Assembly: GCA_918807975.1 (NCBI GenBank)
Contig: OU964924.1
Coordinates: forward strand, 23,543,695 to 23,607,694
DNA from: Aplidium turbinatum
Taxonomy: Eukaryota; Chordata; Ascidiacea; Aplousobranchia; Polyclinidae
Reading direction: 5' to 3'
DNA length: 64,000 bases
The notes beneath the pieces are model-generated. The model was not told where the DNA came from and did no database searches. It saw nothing but the letters and a program-made list of their open reading frames with translations. The position numbers were made by a program, and so were the translations under genes. This document shows positions 1 to 14,400 of this stretch, piece after piece (position 1 is the first letter of the stretch; each line of letters begins with the position of its first letter).

Positions 1-290
1 AAAACAGTCATCTTCAAACACTAACTTTAATCTAACCATAATCTCAGTGTTGCTGTTGCCACAAACGCAATGGTTTAAAGCTTAATCTGGTGTAAGGGTC
101 CAGGAGTTACTACGGTCTGGAAGTCGTTGTATCTTCCCAACCTTCTGGAAGTAATTAAACAAAGGTTGTCAAATTTTACCAGTGCAGCAGTTTAAACAAA
201 AATAAAATTAAAACAACCTCTTGTGACAAAATCATTCCTGTGTTTGAATAAAAAAATTGTTTAATATTTGAATCATTCATCATAATCTAA
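1..290. other. AT-rich non-coding start of window
   Basis: No open frame, RNA gene or recognised repeat is seen here. Confidence 0.4.
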
Positions 291-299
291 ATAATACAG

Positions 300-650
300 G
301 ACCAGGACCGAACAAAGCCCAATGGCGATGATATTACGGGTAATGGGGCAGGCTTGGTAGAGCTGGAAGCCTCCAGCCTGGCCTCACACATTGGCGGCAG
401 ATCTATGATGATCATCTCCCAATGAACTGCGGTGACATTGGGTTCCGGTAGCAAGACCCGTGTCTGGGCTGGCCTATCTAGGATTTCCCGCAGCCCACCC
501 CACATGGGGAAGCCCCTAGAAAAGGTGGGGTAAACATCGGACACCGCAAATCACATACAATGTGACTTTTGCCCACATCTATTCCATCATAGACTGGGCC
601 TCCAAAGCCACATACGACATCACCATCCAAAACCAAATTCAATTTGAAGA
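300..650 (+). mobile_element. 3'-terminal ORF fragment of a LINE with a C2H2 finger
   Basis: This GC-richer patch stands out from its AT-rich surroundings. In one + frame it reads, with two stops, TKPNGDDITGNGAGLVELEA, then SKTRVWAGLSRIS, then HIQCDFCPHLFHHRLGLQSH followed by IRHHHP and a stop at 645-647. The finger has the form C-x2-C-x12-H-x3-H with the RLGLxSHxR pattern, typical of the tail of many invertebrate non-LTR retrotransposon ORF2 proteins. It is broken and 5'-truncated. The opposite-strand frames in this patch are also open but resemble nothing I know. Confidence 0.5.
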
Positions 651-3592
651 CGAAACCAATGCTCGGACACGAGCTGGAGCCGACGAAATAATACATCATG
701 CAAGCTTTGAATTTTATTCAAGGCAGACATGTTTAATGTTTATGCTTGATGGCAGTCTAAATTGGAATAGTAAACTGCTTATCTCAGTCTGACTATATTT
801 TATATGATTTTGTGCTACTTTTTTGCCACTGCTAACATGTACAGTGTCAACTAGCATTTGTAATTTTGCTGAAACTCACGAGACAACCTGGCAATACTGG
901 TGCAAGTATTTTTTTATTTTATAAAAGTTGAAACTAAAGTTAAGGCAATGTTCGATCAATTTTACTTATCATTGTGTGTAAAGACAAGATACTTATTGAC
1001 AAAGTATAAGAACACAACTCATTTAAATTTTTAAGAAGTCCGTTTGAAAAACATGACTGTAAAATTTTTATTTTCTTTGTATTGCTCAGTTCAGTTTATT
1101 GTTTTGCTGACGATAAACAAATAAAAAGTACATACAAATTGAGTGTCTATCAGCACAACAGGATGGCAACGAAAGACCTGTAAGGTCATCTATTGCCAAT
1201 AAATTTAACAGCCATAGTTTTGTAGTTCGCTCTGCAGTCTAGTTCAAAAACATGCAAAAAAGTTTCATGTGCATATTATTTTTTCCATATGCCAGTTTAC
1301 TCAAAGCAATGAAATAAGTTGCATTTTCCTGCCAGCATCACAGATTCAATATTCTCATTATTTATCAATCTTTTTTTAATCAGCTTGATATTAATCATTA
1401 TATATATAAAACTTGATTTTATTTTTTCCAGCATCACGAAATGGCAGTAAATATGGTCCGTGCGTGAAATTTCAATCGCTTCACAAATTTAAAATTGAAA
1501 AAGATTTGACAGATAAAAAATGAACACTTTATTTCATTTGTCAATAATATTATCAGGAACTTGTGCAAATTTTATTTTTTTGCTCTAACTGTGTCACTTG
1601 TTTTTTTGCTTTTGAAATCACTTTTAAGAAAAAATATGTTTTTTATAAAAAAAGAAGAAAAAATGACTTCACATTCATGTAGCATAATTTTTTTAAAAGA
1701 GAGGGAACTTCTTGATTTTTGACATGAAAAGCGGAAATCGGACAATAATTGCATTATTTTTTTGCTGTCCAAGTTGAACCACTTGGGTGAAATTGGATAT
1801 CAAAATAGCGATCACAAAATACATTATTGTGATTTTATTACAACAATACCACCACGTTATTACACGCTTCAGAGTATGAAAACTTCTTTGTCCTGCAGAC
1901 TGTCCTCTTTGTGTCAAATACATATCTAAAGGGGGCCACAACAGCTTCAATTCAGGAAGTCGTTGACTTGTTAGTTTTCCTCAACAAGGTTTGAATATGT
2001 TTTGAGATAATATGCACCAGTTTGTTCCCAATAATTATTGCAGCTCTCTATTTAAGTGTATTTGGAGTGATATTGTAAATAAATAATGACTTTATTCGTA
2101 AATTTTTGCAATCTGCACCAGCAAACCCACTTAAAGTCGAAATATTGCCAGAAGAAGAAGAAGAGTTCATAAATTTTTAAAAAAATAATTAATTTATGAC
2201 ACAAAAAGTAATTTTAAAGATTTTTGTTAAAAACTTATTAATATTATATAGAATTTAACAACTGAATGGTAATGCTACCTTTTGGTTTTAATTTAAGATA
2301 TATATATATGGCATTAAGGGAATATGTGGCAACTGTAAGGCAGTAAAGCTTGTGAAAAACTTCCATTCTTTACTGTCAAAACAAGCATGCAATTATACTT
2401 TAAATTTATCAAAATTACGAGATCCAAAAAAGCATGAATTGACCAGCCTTTTTATCATCATTATTATGTTCCTTCCTTGCAGTGAAGATTGAATACAATG
2501 CACCGTTTTTGTGATCATGATCTGTTCGTACTGCAATTTTATAATTTAATTTTGTCCATTTAGAGATGTTTGTTGTCCAAATCATTCTTGGTATGCCTTT
2601 GTTTCTTTGACCATTTATCTTTTCTTCAATTAATGATCTTTGTAACAAGTTTTGCCTTATTGTGTATTTGAAATTTTTCAATCGAAGCCTTTTCATAGAA
2701 ATAAAATGTGTCACAGTGTAAATGCGAAATTGGAATCGAGCTCTTGAGCCAGCATTTTTACTCAACCGATTTTGGGATCTATACCAGTGCCGGTGCTTTT
2801 TTAAAAATTCTTTGTATCATTTTTGATGTAGAATTTTGTTACCAAGATCTGATGATACAATTTTGATACTTTTTATGCATGAAAAACATCTGTTGAATAA
2901 TTTGCATGAAAGAGAAAAATATCCATTGGAACACATCTTCCTAGTTGTTGCACAAAATGGAGAGCTTAGCTGAAAGGTAAAGTACGGTATTTTTAAGTTT
3001 ATTTTGTTCATATGGGAGTCATGTTTGACTTTTAACACATTTCTGAAAACATTTGTCTCATTGTGAATGCACAATTGCACATCATGTGAAAAAAAAATAT
3101 GGATTTATATTAATGTTAGCTGTGTGGTGAAAGTCGATTAGTGCACCACTGCACCTGTACATAATGTACAATTTTTAGAGCCTTGAAGTGTGATTAAAGT
3201 TATTTTGATAATACTACTGATTTCATTTACTTGAATTGACTCTGCTGAGCATTGCTCTTGGAATTGAGCGCTCTTTTGTGGTAGGCCTATTTGTCTTTAT
3301 CATATCAATTTGTAATCTATTGAGAGTACCTGATTTGACCAGGCAATGAACAACGTACTTGGAGGCAACAATAAGTTTAACTTCTTTGTATTTCTATCTA
3401 CTGACACCCAGTTTCTTATAACCCTCTATATGACAAAAACAATTTTCTGAAATGTATTTGCAATTTTTTTTCATGGTGAATATCAACAACAAACTTAAGC
3501 AAAATGTGTTTTCGGTTATAGTGTACACTGTACATTATATTCAGAAAAAAGAGTAAAAAGTGTTGACTTCAAAGCATTGATTTTATTTTTAG
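650..3592. other. AT-rich non-coding DNA upstream of first recognised exon
   Basis: Long T and A runs, a short (TA)n at about 2299-2308 and no convincing exon. The missing first coding exon could lie here, but I found no ATG followed by a well-supported phase-2 donor. Confidence 0.4.
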
Positions 3593-5436
3593 GTTAAGCT
3601 ACAAAAGAGCTAGTGGGAACAAAGACCACCATAGAGAGAACAGGTTTGTCATATTATTTTCAACTCGGAGCCAACGATAAACCTATTCTGTATTAATTAC
3701 CGTACTACAATACAAAGTGGACAGATCAGGGGCTTTCAACCTCGGGTATTTAAGTTATCTACTGAGGTGTCAGTTTTTAGAAAGACAGTCGCTCATGGAA
3801 AAGAATTGATTGAAAACGTTGGCAGCCCTTGATCTGTCAATCTGTAAATTGGTGTGCGTTGGCCCAACTTTTTATTTTACTTGGACTCAACTTTTCTTTT
3901 AGCAGCTCATCAAATCTTTGAAAACCTTTTGCGGTGCATCTGCAAAGCTTGGTGCATCTAATTGTCATGAACCGCATCAACTAAATTGCATGCTTGTAGG
4001 TCTTTATAGGTTCATGCTTTGAGTCAATAGCAAAAATTCCAACTGTGTCACTTACATGACTCAATTAAACATTCCAACTGCTGGAAATTTAACTTGGAAT
4101 TTGTTAGCAACGTTAATACAAAAAAGATTGCAAGCTTAGTTTATCAAAGATCCCACCGGCTATGATGCATACATTACACAATGACGACGGAAATGTTTAA
4201 TCCAAGCATGGAAAGTACCTGCCGGCTCTGGTGATAATCAGTTGATTCATTAGCTCCAGAGTTGATGTGTCTTGTAAAATTTTGAAAAACGGTTAAAGCG
4301 TTTGCAAGAATTTACTCACTTTCCTTGTTGTACCAGTGCCCATTTTCACTAGATGCGGTATTAGATGTTTTACTTGCAAAACTTTATAAAACAAAGTTCA
4401 AAAAATATATGTAATTGACATTAAAATTTTAATATTGGATTTTCAATAGAATTTTTAACTAACCAAAGACTGGAGGCTGGAGCTATTAATATTTGCACTA
4501 CAAGAAATAATTTAAAAGTGTCTGGGGCTTAGCCCTGATTTAGGTGCTTTACATGTAAACGTGATAGCCTTATAGTTACAAGTCTTTGTTTGTTATTATT
4601 AATTTTAGTTAAATTTTTACATTTGCAAAATATTTTGTTCAGAATATATTGAATTTCATTGTTTACATTTAATTTTAGCCTACTTTTGATGTTGTTTTTT
4701 TGCTAAATTTCTAAACAACAGGCTGATTTATAAAATTCAAATCACCCTGCTGTTAAACTTGTGCACTGCGCTTAAAACAAGAACCTTTGTTTTGCCTAGT
4801 TAGTAGTGGCCATACCAACTCACTTTATGTCTGTTGCAAAAGTTTGGTTTGCAGTGAAGCGTTTTTCTTACAGCGGTAATGCGATATATATTGTATACAA
4901 AGTGGAGATAACACATTAAATTGGCAAATTCGTTTATTAAATTTAAATTGAAAGGACTTTAATTTGCCAATTTAGTGTCGTACTGTCTACTTTTTTTTGT
5001 CGATAAGTGAACTTGTAAAGACTGAAAAGTTTGAGTGTTTATCCGAAGAATTATTGGAAAATAGTATATATAAAAACAAAAAAAACGATGACTAAAAAGC
5101 CGTTTTTAACCATTTCTAATCAAAGCTGAAAGTTAAATAGTTAATAAATTAATAAAGTGAGTGAGTTAATAAATAAATATGTTAATTATGTTAATAAATA
5201 ATAAATTAATAGTATTATGCCTGCCGTGCTTGTGCTATTATTTCAATCACACTAACTTTCTTTTTGACTGGTAAGACCTTTTTGTATAAAGTATGAATTA
5301 TAATTCTATCTACTACTCATGATGCTGATCAACCGATGTCTACATTTCAGATTAAGCAAAGCAAGCATTGGTCAACCCATTAAGCTTGAAGGCAATGGAA
5401 AGATATCTGAAGTTTCGGATAGTTTTGAAAGTTCAG
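3593..5436 (+). CDS. ARHGEF11/12: N-terminal tail exons of the RhoGEF (3593-3643 and 5351-5436)
   Basis: Two short exons upstream of the PDZ domain. The first follows a T-rich acceptor (ttttatttttag) and reads LSYKRASGNKDHHREN. It ends in phase 2, and the split codon AGA joins LSKASIGQPIKLEGN in the second. The second ends in phase 1 (tca g|gtagca), which fits the PDZ exon at 6986. The peptide is hydrophilic with basic and serine residues, like the disordered N-terminal tail of LARG. The first exon begins in phase 2, so at least one more coding exon carrying the start codon must lie upstream. I could not identify it in 1-3592, and it may be outside the window. Confidence is moderate because these exons are short and poorly conserved in the family. 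Confidence 0.65.
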
Positions 5437-8400
5437 GTAGCACTGCTTAATCAGAAGAATGCTGTGCTCGTTGGCTATTAATGTTTTTTAAGTTGATTTA
5501 TTAATATAGAGCTTGCACGTTATTGCAACAGTATGTACAGTTATTTTTACGTAGCAGTGTACACAAAGCCTATACTCTGCACTTGCATTTCAACCGTGTG
5601 TGATGAAACGAGGTATATTATAATTATTATGAAATGCAATGTTCATAAATGCATTCCAATTCGTTTTTCTGCTACACATTTTGAGTCAAAAAGTTGCCCT
5701 AAATGCGACGTTTAGTTACCACCATTCTGGCTTATTATGAAACTAGTTTGAATAAGTATGTACTGTACTGTATTAATTTATCATATTTATAATTTTATAT
5801 ACTATAATTATCATTCCTATGTTTCATGGCTGTGTAGTGTGTAATTACGTTTTTCTATATCACTTTTGTGCAGTGATCACACTTTCAGCTTCATCCAAAC
5901 CGTCAACCTTGTGCACCAAAACTGCTTATCAACAGCAATATTCATAGATTTGGTTGTTGTTTTGTGGCCACATCTTTCACAAATATTTTGTTGAGACGAA
6001 AAGGGCGGTTTCAGAAAGCTTGTTCGGCAGTTGTCTGACTTCTGCACTGTAGTTAGGGTTGCAAAATTCCCGGGAATTTTCAGAGCCGAAACTTTCCATG
6101 GAAATTTTGGGAGTTAACGGGAATTTTCAGAAACTTTCAAAACAATCTTAATTTGATGTTGAAACAGGAAAATGGCCTTATACTGTTTAGAATAAAAGTA
6201 CTATTTATAACTAAAATACTTAAGAAATACAAACACCTGGTTTAGTTTAACAATTCCAAAAATGAATCATTACCAATCTGTTTTTTTGTAAAGAAAAACA
6301 ATACTGAGTCAGTTACAAAGTCATTGTTCTAGTTGCTGCCGGTTAGCATCTCCTCCTGCTCGGCTTCTTCAGATGATGTACTATTGACTGTTCTGGCAGC
6401 GTCATCGACTTCAGAGTCAACTTCAATTTGAGTTGACTTGTCTTCACACGGCTCAAACAATGCCAAGTTTGACCTGACTGATACCAGTTTTTCACCCTTT
6501 TACTTGCGAGCCTATTGCGGACCTTGGTGTGAGTGTTCCCAAATATGATCAGTACTTTTTAAATATTGAAAAAGTATGCATAATTAATAATTATTGATAA
6601 TTATGCATAAGCCTCATTCTTAATCAACACCAAATTAGTGTTTATAATAATTAAAGAAAATAAGAAATGTTTAAGATAGGTTTTTGCTATTTTTTTCTTA
6701 GTGATGAAATTTTTAACAAATCTTTTAAACATAATAAACGCCAAATGAAAATTCCCAATATTCCCGGGTCCTTCAAAATTCCCGGAAACTTTCCACCTCT
6801 TTACAACCGTAACTGTAGTTAGTTTTAGTTTTCAGTCAGTTCCATATCCAGCTGTAAAATAGGAAAAGCTTTGAACCTACTCATATAATCGAAACCCAAC
6901 GATTTGATGTTATGGTGTTCGTTCTTCATTGCTTCTTGACCGTTGAATTCCGCGATATCAGATTTTTACTCACGACTTGTTGCAGCCGGCCCAAGAATGA
7001 TAATGAAGTGCATTGGGGTTCAAAAAGATGACAAAGGTTACGGGCTGACTGTGAGCGGAGAGAACCCTGTCTACATACAGTCAGTTAAACAAGGTATGTT
7101 TATCTCAGTCGTTTAAACGAGATGGTGTTAAATTGTATTCCGTTAGCTGCATCATAGGATTTGCCATTTGTTTGTTATATATATTCAAGTTTTTTTTGAA
7201 TATGTATTGTCTGTTGTGCGAATGCAGCGAATAAACCTCCATGGCAAACCAAATAAAAGTTTCTCTTTCCGATGGAGTATTGTTGCGCTGAAGTAACGTC
7301 AAAAGAGGGCTTATTGATTGATCTGTAGATTGCTGGTCAATGCTAAACACTTGTCAATTTTCAAATTCTTGGTGTTGAACCAAGTTATTTGCAAGGGTGC
7401 CGATTCTAATGTCGATAGGTTACAGCGCACTTGAGTGAGTTCAACAAAATTTTCATTTGTATCGGCAGATGGCGCTGCTGCTAAAGCTGGAGTATCACAA
7501 GGGGACAGGATATTGAAAGTGAGCTTTGTGTTGTGCATATCATTGATTTTAGTTTTTTTTCCATCAATTAAACCTCAAAGTTGTTTTCTACCTTGTACAT
7601 GGCACGACGTGACTATCACTCGTTGTGAGTTTCTTCTGGGAAATAGCTAATATGTAACATGGAGTAGTAGCCTAGTATGCAGTGCATTTTTTATGCTTGT
7701 TGAGAATTAGTTAGTTTTTTTTATACTTTTTGGAAGAAAGGGTTGCCTGATCGGATTTAGGGTCTTTGTTTAAGGTTCATATGCTCTTTACCATATAAAC
7801 TTTCCCAAGAATCCAGCTAGCTTACCATTGTTTCAAGTTAAACCCAGGGTGAAAATACTTTGTCTACTCAGAAACACACGGGATAAAGATATATTAGTGT
7901 CTTCGTTTTTGAATTGAGTTTTTTCTGTGTAATGTTTACTTTTTGGACACTGTCCGTTTCCAGTGCTATGAAGCTTTCGCGTATTGGAATTATGCATTTT
8001 GAAATTGCGACCTCACGTCAAAGCGATTTTGCTCAGCTGAGACGTATTTGCCGCCGTGTGCGTGCTCGCAGTTAATGAGATTTACACACAAATATTGACT
8101 TTGTTGAAAGAGAAATCTTGTTTCTGTGTTGCTGTCCCGCTAAACTAAAGAGATCAATCGATCAATTTCTATGTAAATATATCAGCCCCACTACGCATCG
8201 CAATGGACAAGCTCTACCTTTATGGCCTATTGACATATTTTTGTAGTTGAATTTTGGAAAGCACTGGAAAGCCGTAGACTACTTTTGTGATCAATGCCTT
8301 CTGGACGTTTTTAGGCACCGAAAATTAACTATTATTGGTATCGCAAGCATATCCACATTCTCTTGCACCAAGTGAAAAAGCATATTGAGTTTTAAGGACA

Positions 8401-11400
8401 AATTGGCACAACCCATTTCAAAACTGATTCTCAGTAGTTGGCACATCAGGCTTCGCACTCGACTAAATGTTTCTTCAGTGTACTTTGCAATTCCTTACCG
8501 CTTCCCGTAAGTAAACACACAAAACATCAGAAAATGTATCACGTGAGTCGTGATCACTATATTGTGTTGCTACAGTATGGTAAAAGGGGGTGGAGTTATC
8601 CCCATTGTGAAAACCTCGGTTAGTAAATCCAGCTATCCCTCAAACCAATCACTTGCAAATTGTTCACTGCAAGCCTTAAAGCAGCCGGCAGCCATCGCGG
8701 CCATGGCCGCTAAGTAGTGGTTGAATGACCGCCGGTGCTACCTCCTCCGTCGGCCAAGTTTGGCCGCCGGTTTCTTCTAGCCAATTATTTAATTTCGCAA
8801 TAGAATGATCGTGGATTAAATGACGAAAATATGTAGTATCAAAGAGTGACGCAGAATTAGGTCAGCGCATCATAGTCACTACTGTTGTACTGAATATATA
8901 CAGCTGCGATCACCAGCGCTGTAAGTCTTGTTTGCAATTCCCGATGTTTATTTTAACGAAGTGTTAATCCGAAGTGCTAATTTACATCGGCTGGCAATAT
9001 TGTCGTTTTTATATCGATTCAATGTTGTCGGACATTGAATCGTTGTTAAAAAGGAGAACTAGGTTTGTTGACATCCGTGGGTAAAACACGTGTCTTCATA
9101 GTTGAGAACGCTGTGGGTTAGTGACTTCACACCCTCAATGGTGACATCATGACGGAATAAATGGTCAGGTTTTATGAAAGGCGGTATGCAGTTGAAACAA
9201 TTTACTGAGCTGCGAGCAGTGAAAACAATTTAAGATCGTTAGATGGTCCCGCAATACCGGATTACAATCCCGATAAAGCATTTAATGCGTGGTGCAACGA
9301 TTCTATTGCAGGACGTCGCCCAGACTTCAACAACGCTAAGTAATCATTTTAAATGCAAGTTTAATGCTATTTACTTGTGCCATCGTTATTGTATTTTGGC
9401 CTCCAAGCACGCAGATTTGGCCGCCGAGAAGGAGCTCTCGGTAGGCCACGATGGCTGCCGGAAAAAAACACGAGTTTTAAGGCCTGCACTGTGTACATAT
9501 AATGACCTATCCTGAACAAAAATCTAATCAAGTAATGCTGTGAAGAAACAATAGTCGATTATTATTATCTATCCAAACAGACTGTTTACAAATATCAGTC
9601 ATTGTAGTTACTTCAGTTTGTCATTGCACCCAATCAGTTTCCTTATTGCAGCTGTAGTGTCCAGCTTATTGTGGACTACATAGCATAATTAAAACAAGAT
9701 AGTTGAATAAATACGGTACAAAACAATACAGCTTGCGTTTTTACCGCCCAGCCAAAGGGTTAGTAGAAGTTTTAGAAAAACTGGTTAATACAACCATCGC
9801 CTATTCTATCCAAAATGGACTGATCCCGAAGTGGATGTATTAAACGGATTCTACCTGATTTTCAAAGTAAACTGTTTCTTACGTTTGTGAGTTACTTTTC
9901 AGATCAACGCGATGAAAGTGACGGATCTAAATCATGTTGACGTGGTGAAGCTTATCAAAGGTAACAATTTGTTGACACATTTAGTCTAAAAACGATTTCT
10001 TCCATCTTTTTTGTTAAATCAGATTGTTACCGGTACATACTTTTTCTATTTCAATTCGTTTTGTTTGAAGTGCAATTTTTTACCTGGTTCGAGTGAATCA
10101 GCAAGTTTGTAGTAAATAACTGTGAAGTGTGCTTGCGTATGACCAGCTAGAAGTGGTTGCATTTGTACTTTTTTTTTCTACCGTGCTTGTAAATTTCAGA
10201 CAGTTTGTTACCGAATTCCGCTTTGAGCGTGAAATTAAAAAAAAATTATTTAACCATAAAAAGTTATCAAAGGGTTAAACTAGTTTTCGTCATGGTCGTC
10301 TGTGGCAACGTGGACTTGTTTGTGTACAAGTGGAACAAAAATCATAAAATTTTGCTTGATTTGGAAAAAATCATAAAATAGCATAAAATTTAGACACAAA
10401 CATAAAAAATCATAAAATTTAGTTATGATGGAGAACTGAGCATGTAAAAATCAAAAAAATTGATATAGTGTGACGTGTAACAGTTCCAACCATGATAACA
10501 GCTTAATTATTTGTGTAACGATTGTGACACCGTCTGTTGAATGCGCTGATTTAGGATAACCTGTGGTTGCGTAGCATGCTTTAAATGTCATTAGACATAG
10601 ACAAGTAGACGCTGACAAGATTTCAAGACATTGCAGTTATTGTGGGAGAATGGTGAAAGGATAATTTGACAGCAATGTTTTGGGAAAAAGCGTAGAGCTA
10701 GGCAAGGAAACTATTGAGGCCATTTGCAAGCAATGTGTTACTCAGGCCTCCAAATTCACGGCGGAAGTGTCCTTAAATCTTGAGTGGGACCTCTCACATT
10801 ACTTCCTGCAGTTTTTGCCTAAGCAAAAAAAAACTTCAAGTCAAACATTGCATCCACCCAGAGATACAACAGGATTTCAGAAGCATTAAAGGATCCTTTG
10901 ATTGAAGTTTATATTTCATTTGTGTGATTTGCTTCTGGTGACTTTGAACGGCTTTTAGTCCTATTCCAATGTGAAGAGCCACTGATTCACATTCTTTACT
11001 TAGCAATGTGCTATCTGATCATGGCTTTGTTTAGTAAATTTATCAAAAAAAAGAACATATCATCCACAGAGTCAGAAAATCTTTTGCTTGATGTCACAAA
11101 CAAAGAGCTTCAGAAGCCGTTGAACTTGATTGATGCTGGAGCACAAGCAAAAATTTTAGTCAGTGATATTGCAGTCCTTACTGAAGCTGACAAGAAGAAA
11201 TTTAAATCTGACTGTGTAAACTTTTTTGTGGTTGCTGCAAGTTACCTTTTAGTTTACATCATTTGCCATTACATTCATCTGTTATTAAGCAAGCACAATT
11301 TTTGCACCTAGAAAAAAGAAATGATGGTGGAGCTACAACTTCTATCGTCAATCTAACTTGGACAGTCTCCAATTGCCTTAAAAAGTGCCGTGCAAATGCT

Positions 11401-14400
11401 TTTGCATTGATGTATCTGTTTCAAGAGAAGAGTTTTATGATAAGGCAAGACTGCAGTGGTTACGGTATCAATCTGAGAATATTCTAGATGAGTTTTACAA
11501 AAACACTGATCTTGAAAGTAACAATTCCCGATTCCCAATCTTCTTACTGGACTCAATCACTAATCAAATATGGTTTAACCGTAACACCCCTACCAAAAGT
11601 GTCTTCCTACAAGAGAATTGACTATTATTGGACAAAAATTGGAGGCCTGTTAGATGGTGCTGGGATAAAAAAAATATCGGCTAGATGATGCTGGGATAAA
11701 TGCTCAGGCTACTGTTGAAGCCAACAATATGTCAGAAAAACAAAGGAATCGAAAAAAATGAAGATGAAATTAAAAAAACTGAAGCAAGCATTAAAGCTGC
11801 TGATGAAATTATTAGAGATGGGCATGCAAAGCTTCAGGAGGCATTGTCAAGCAAAGCGTTGGATCGGAATGTTCTTCAAGCAGCTGAAGCAAGAATTGAC
11901 ATGGGCCGTAATGGTAAAAGAAAATGTGAGAAAGTGCTTGCTACGCTCCAAACAGAAATTAAAAAGAAAAGATCGTAAAAGTGAAATCTTTACCGATTAA
12001 CTTCGTCTCAACAAGTTAAGTTGACTTTGAAGTTGAACGAACGCCATTTTCAGTCTTATTTTTTTATTTCTATTTTATTCCCGAAATGTTTCAACTGCCT
12101 TGCTGTAAGTGTGAAGTATCCTAAATTATGTTGACTTTAATTGTTGTTCTGTAATCGCTTCTTATCCTTAAAGTGTAAAAAGAAATACTTTAAAAAATTA
12201 AATATAACAAAACATCGAGCTCTGATGTAAAATCATAAAAAAAGCATGAAATTTTGATGAAAAATCATGAAAAAAATCATAAAATAACCAAAAAAATTTA
12301 TAAAATTTTTCACTTTTTTGGCATAAAATCATAAAAAAAATAGGAAAGTCTTGAGTGGGACCCCTGTTTAAGTGTTGTCAGACCTGATTGCCTATATGGT
12401 CAATGTTATTTGGTTAGCTGATGATGATGTAGTAGGTTTGTTTAGTGTTCATGCCGAAGACAAAAGAAATTGAAGTTGCAGCGAGACATCAAAAGTGAAA
12501 GATGATTTTCTTAGTCTAATGAGGGCAGCAAAGAGTTAAACAAGCATCTTCTCGCTGCCTGTTCTTATTATGCCAAAACTCTCAAAATATTTTGAACTGT
12601 TTTCTTCCACATAATTTCTTGTCGTTTTCGTGTATTAGGATTTTGTTTATTTAATTCCTCTCCAGTCAATTTAATATTTTTTCATTGATTTAATGTTTGA
12701 AAACGTAAAAAAGCGGCTGATTTGCAGGCTGGCCCACCATCGTTACATAACCAACCCGATTTCAAGTACCCAGGGGCCAGGGTTGCCCCTATTGCTTGTA
12801 CCAGTTTGAGCCTTGATGTTTATATGTGTGTTTACTGTTTAGCCGTATCGAAGCCGACAAGACTTTCACAATTCTTTCTCAAATAATTTAACTAAAAGAT
12901 CTCTGTTCTTCAGTGTCCTGGAAAGACCACTCCACCATTAAAAACTCGCTGCTAGCCGAAAATTTATAAACGCGGCCATGTAAAGTTCGTATGCGATGAG
13001 CAACGCTACTAGCGAGCAATAACCTCGCATACCAGTTTCTTTTGTGTTTCGACTTTATTGCTTAGCATACATGTGATCAAAATTGTCTTTACATGAATTT
13101 TATTGCTTCGCTCATAGCGCCACTTTCCATCTGATGTGGTTGCTTAATGGTTTAACTGCTCTACTTCTCTGTTTGCTAGTCTGCGTCGGTATAATTTTCT
13201 TTTTCTGGTAACAAATTTGTAAACCGCACAGTTTTCTACCTTGCTTGGTGAGGAAACGTGGCTAAGACGGTCAGCAGCAAGTGAAAGTAAATTAAGATTT
13301 AAACACAACGTTATTTAGCTGCCGAAGAACGCTTAGTGGAATTATTTTTCACCATTTCCAGTTCACTCTGAAAAAGGAAAGGTCTGCAGTGTCTTTTTTG
13401 TGTAGTCAATAATCAGAATTCACAGCACAATGGCAGTAGTATCTAGAATCTAGCCATTTATAACCTGTGCCAGAATTATACATCTTCAAAGTTGAAGTCT
13501 AGTTTTTTATTGATATCTTGAACTTTAACATGCCTGTTGACTAAGCGCTAGATCAGTCAAAGGCTCTATCAAAATATTTAAAAGCAAGTGTCTTTTGTGT
13601 GTTGTAAACTATGATTCATCATAGAAAACTCAACGCTCTTGCGTTCAAAAATATTTTAATGCTGCCAAATTCTAGTTGTTTAGCATAAAGAATTGTTTCC
13701 ACAGTACTGCTATGTACTTTTTATCTCAGAAACAATCTGGTACCAGTATTCAACTTATATCTTTGTTTTTAAGCAGTAGATTGTACCCAGACAGCAAATT
13801 AACCGTTTTTACATTGATTCAACGTCTGCAGACGTTGAATCAATGTAAAAAAAAGGTTGAATTGTTGTCTGGGTAGATACTGTTCAACGATATGAGCATT
13901 GACTATAACGTAAAATAGAGTACAACAATGTATTTGTAATGGCTCGGTATTTCACGAGTAATGTAATCAAAGAATACACGTTTGTATACGTCGGTGTTTC
14001 ATCACAGAATGGTGTTACTATTGACTGACAGTAATTAAGTGGATTACCTGAATAAATGACCAAATTGTGTATAGGCTTGTTCATTCTGTCTTCAGTCTTT
14101 TTTAATAAATATAAACTCTCTGTTTTGGAATACATCTTTGTCATTTCATAAAAAGGTTTCTAATTTCTGGCGAGTTTACAAAAACGGCATGGATCGTTTT
14201 TGAAGATGCAATCTGGCTGATTTGATTAGATCCGCTTTTCCCTCTCAATGAATTTATGTAAACCTATGAACAGGTGTCTCCCAAACCGAGGTTAGCGTCA
14301 GAAAGTTTACATTTGTTAAGGAGAAAGTATGTTCGGCGTTTAGCTTGATGTCAATAGTGATTTCAAATTCGCTGAATGAACATATGTGAGCCACGATAGA

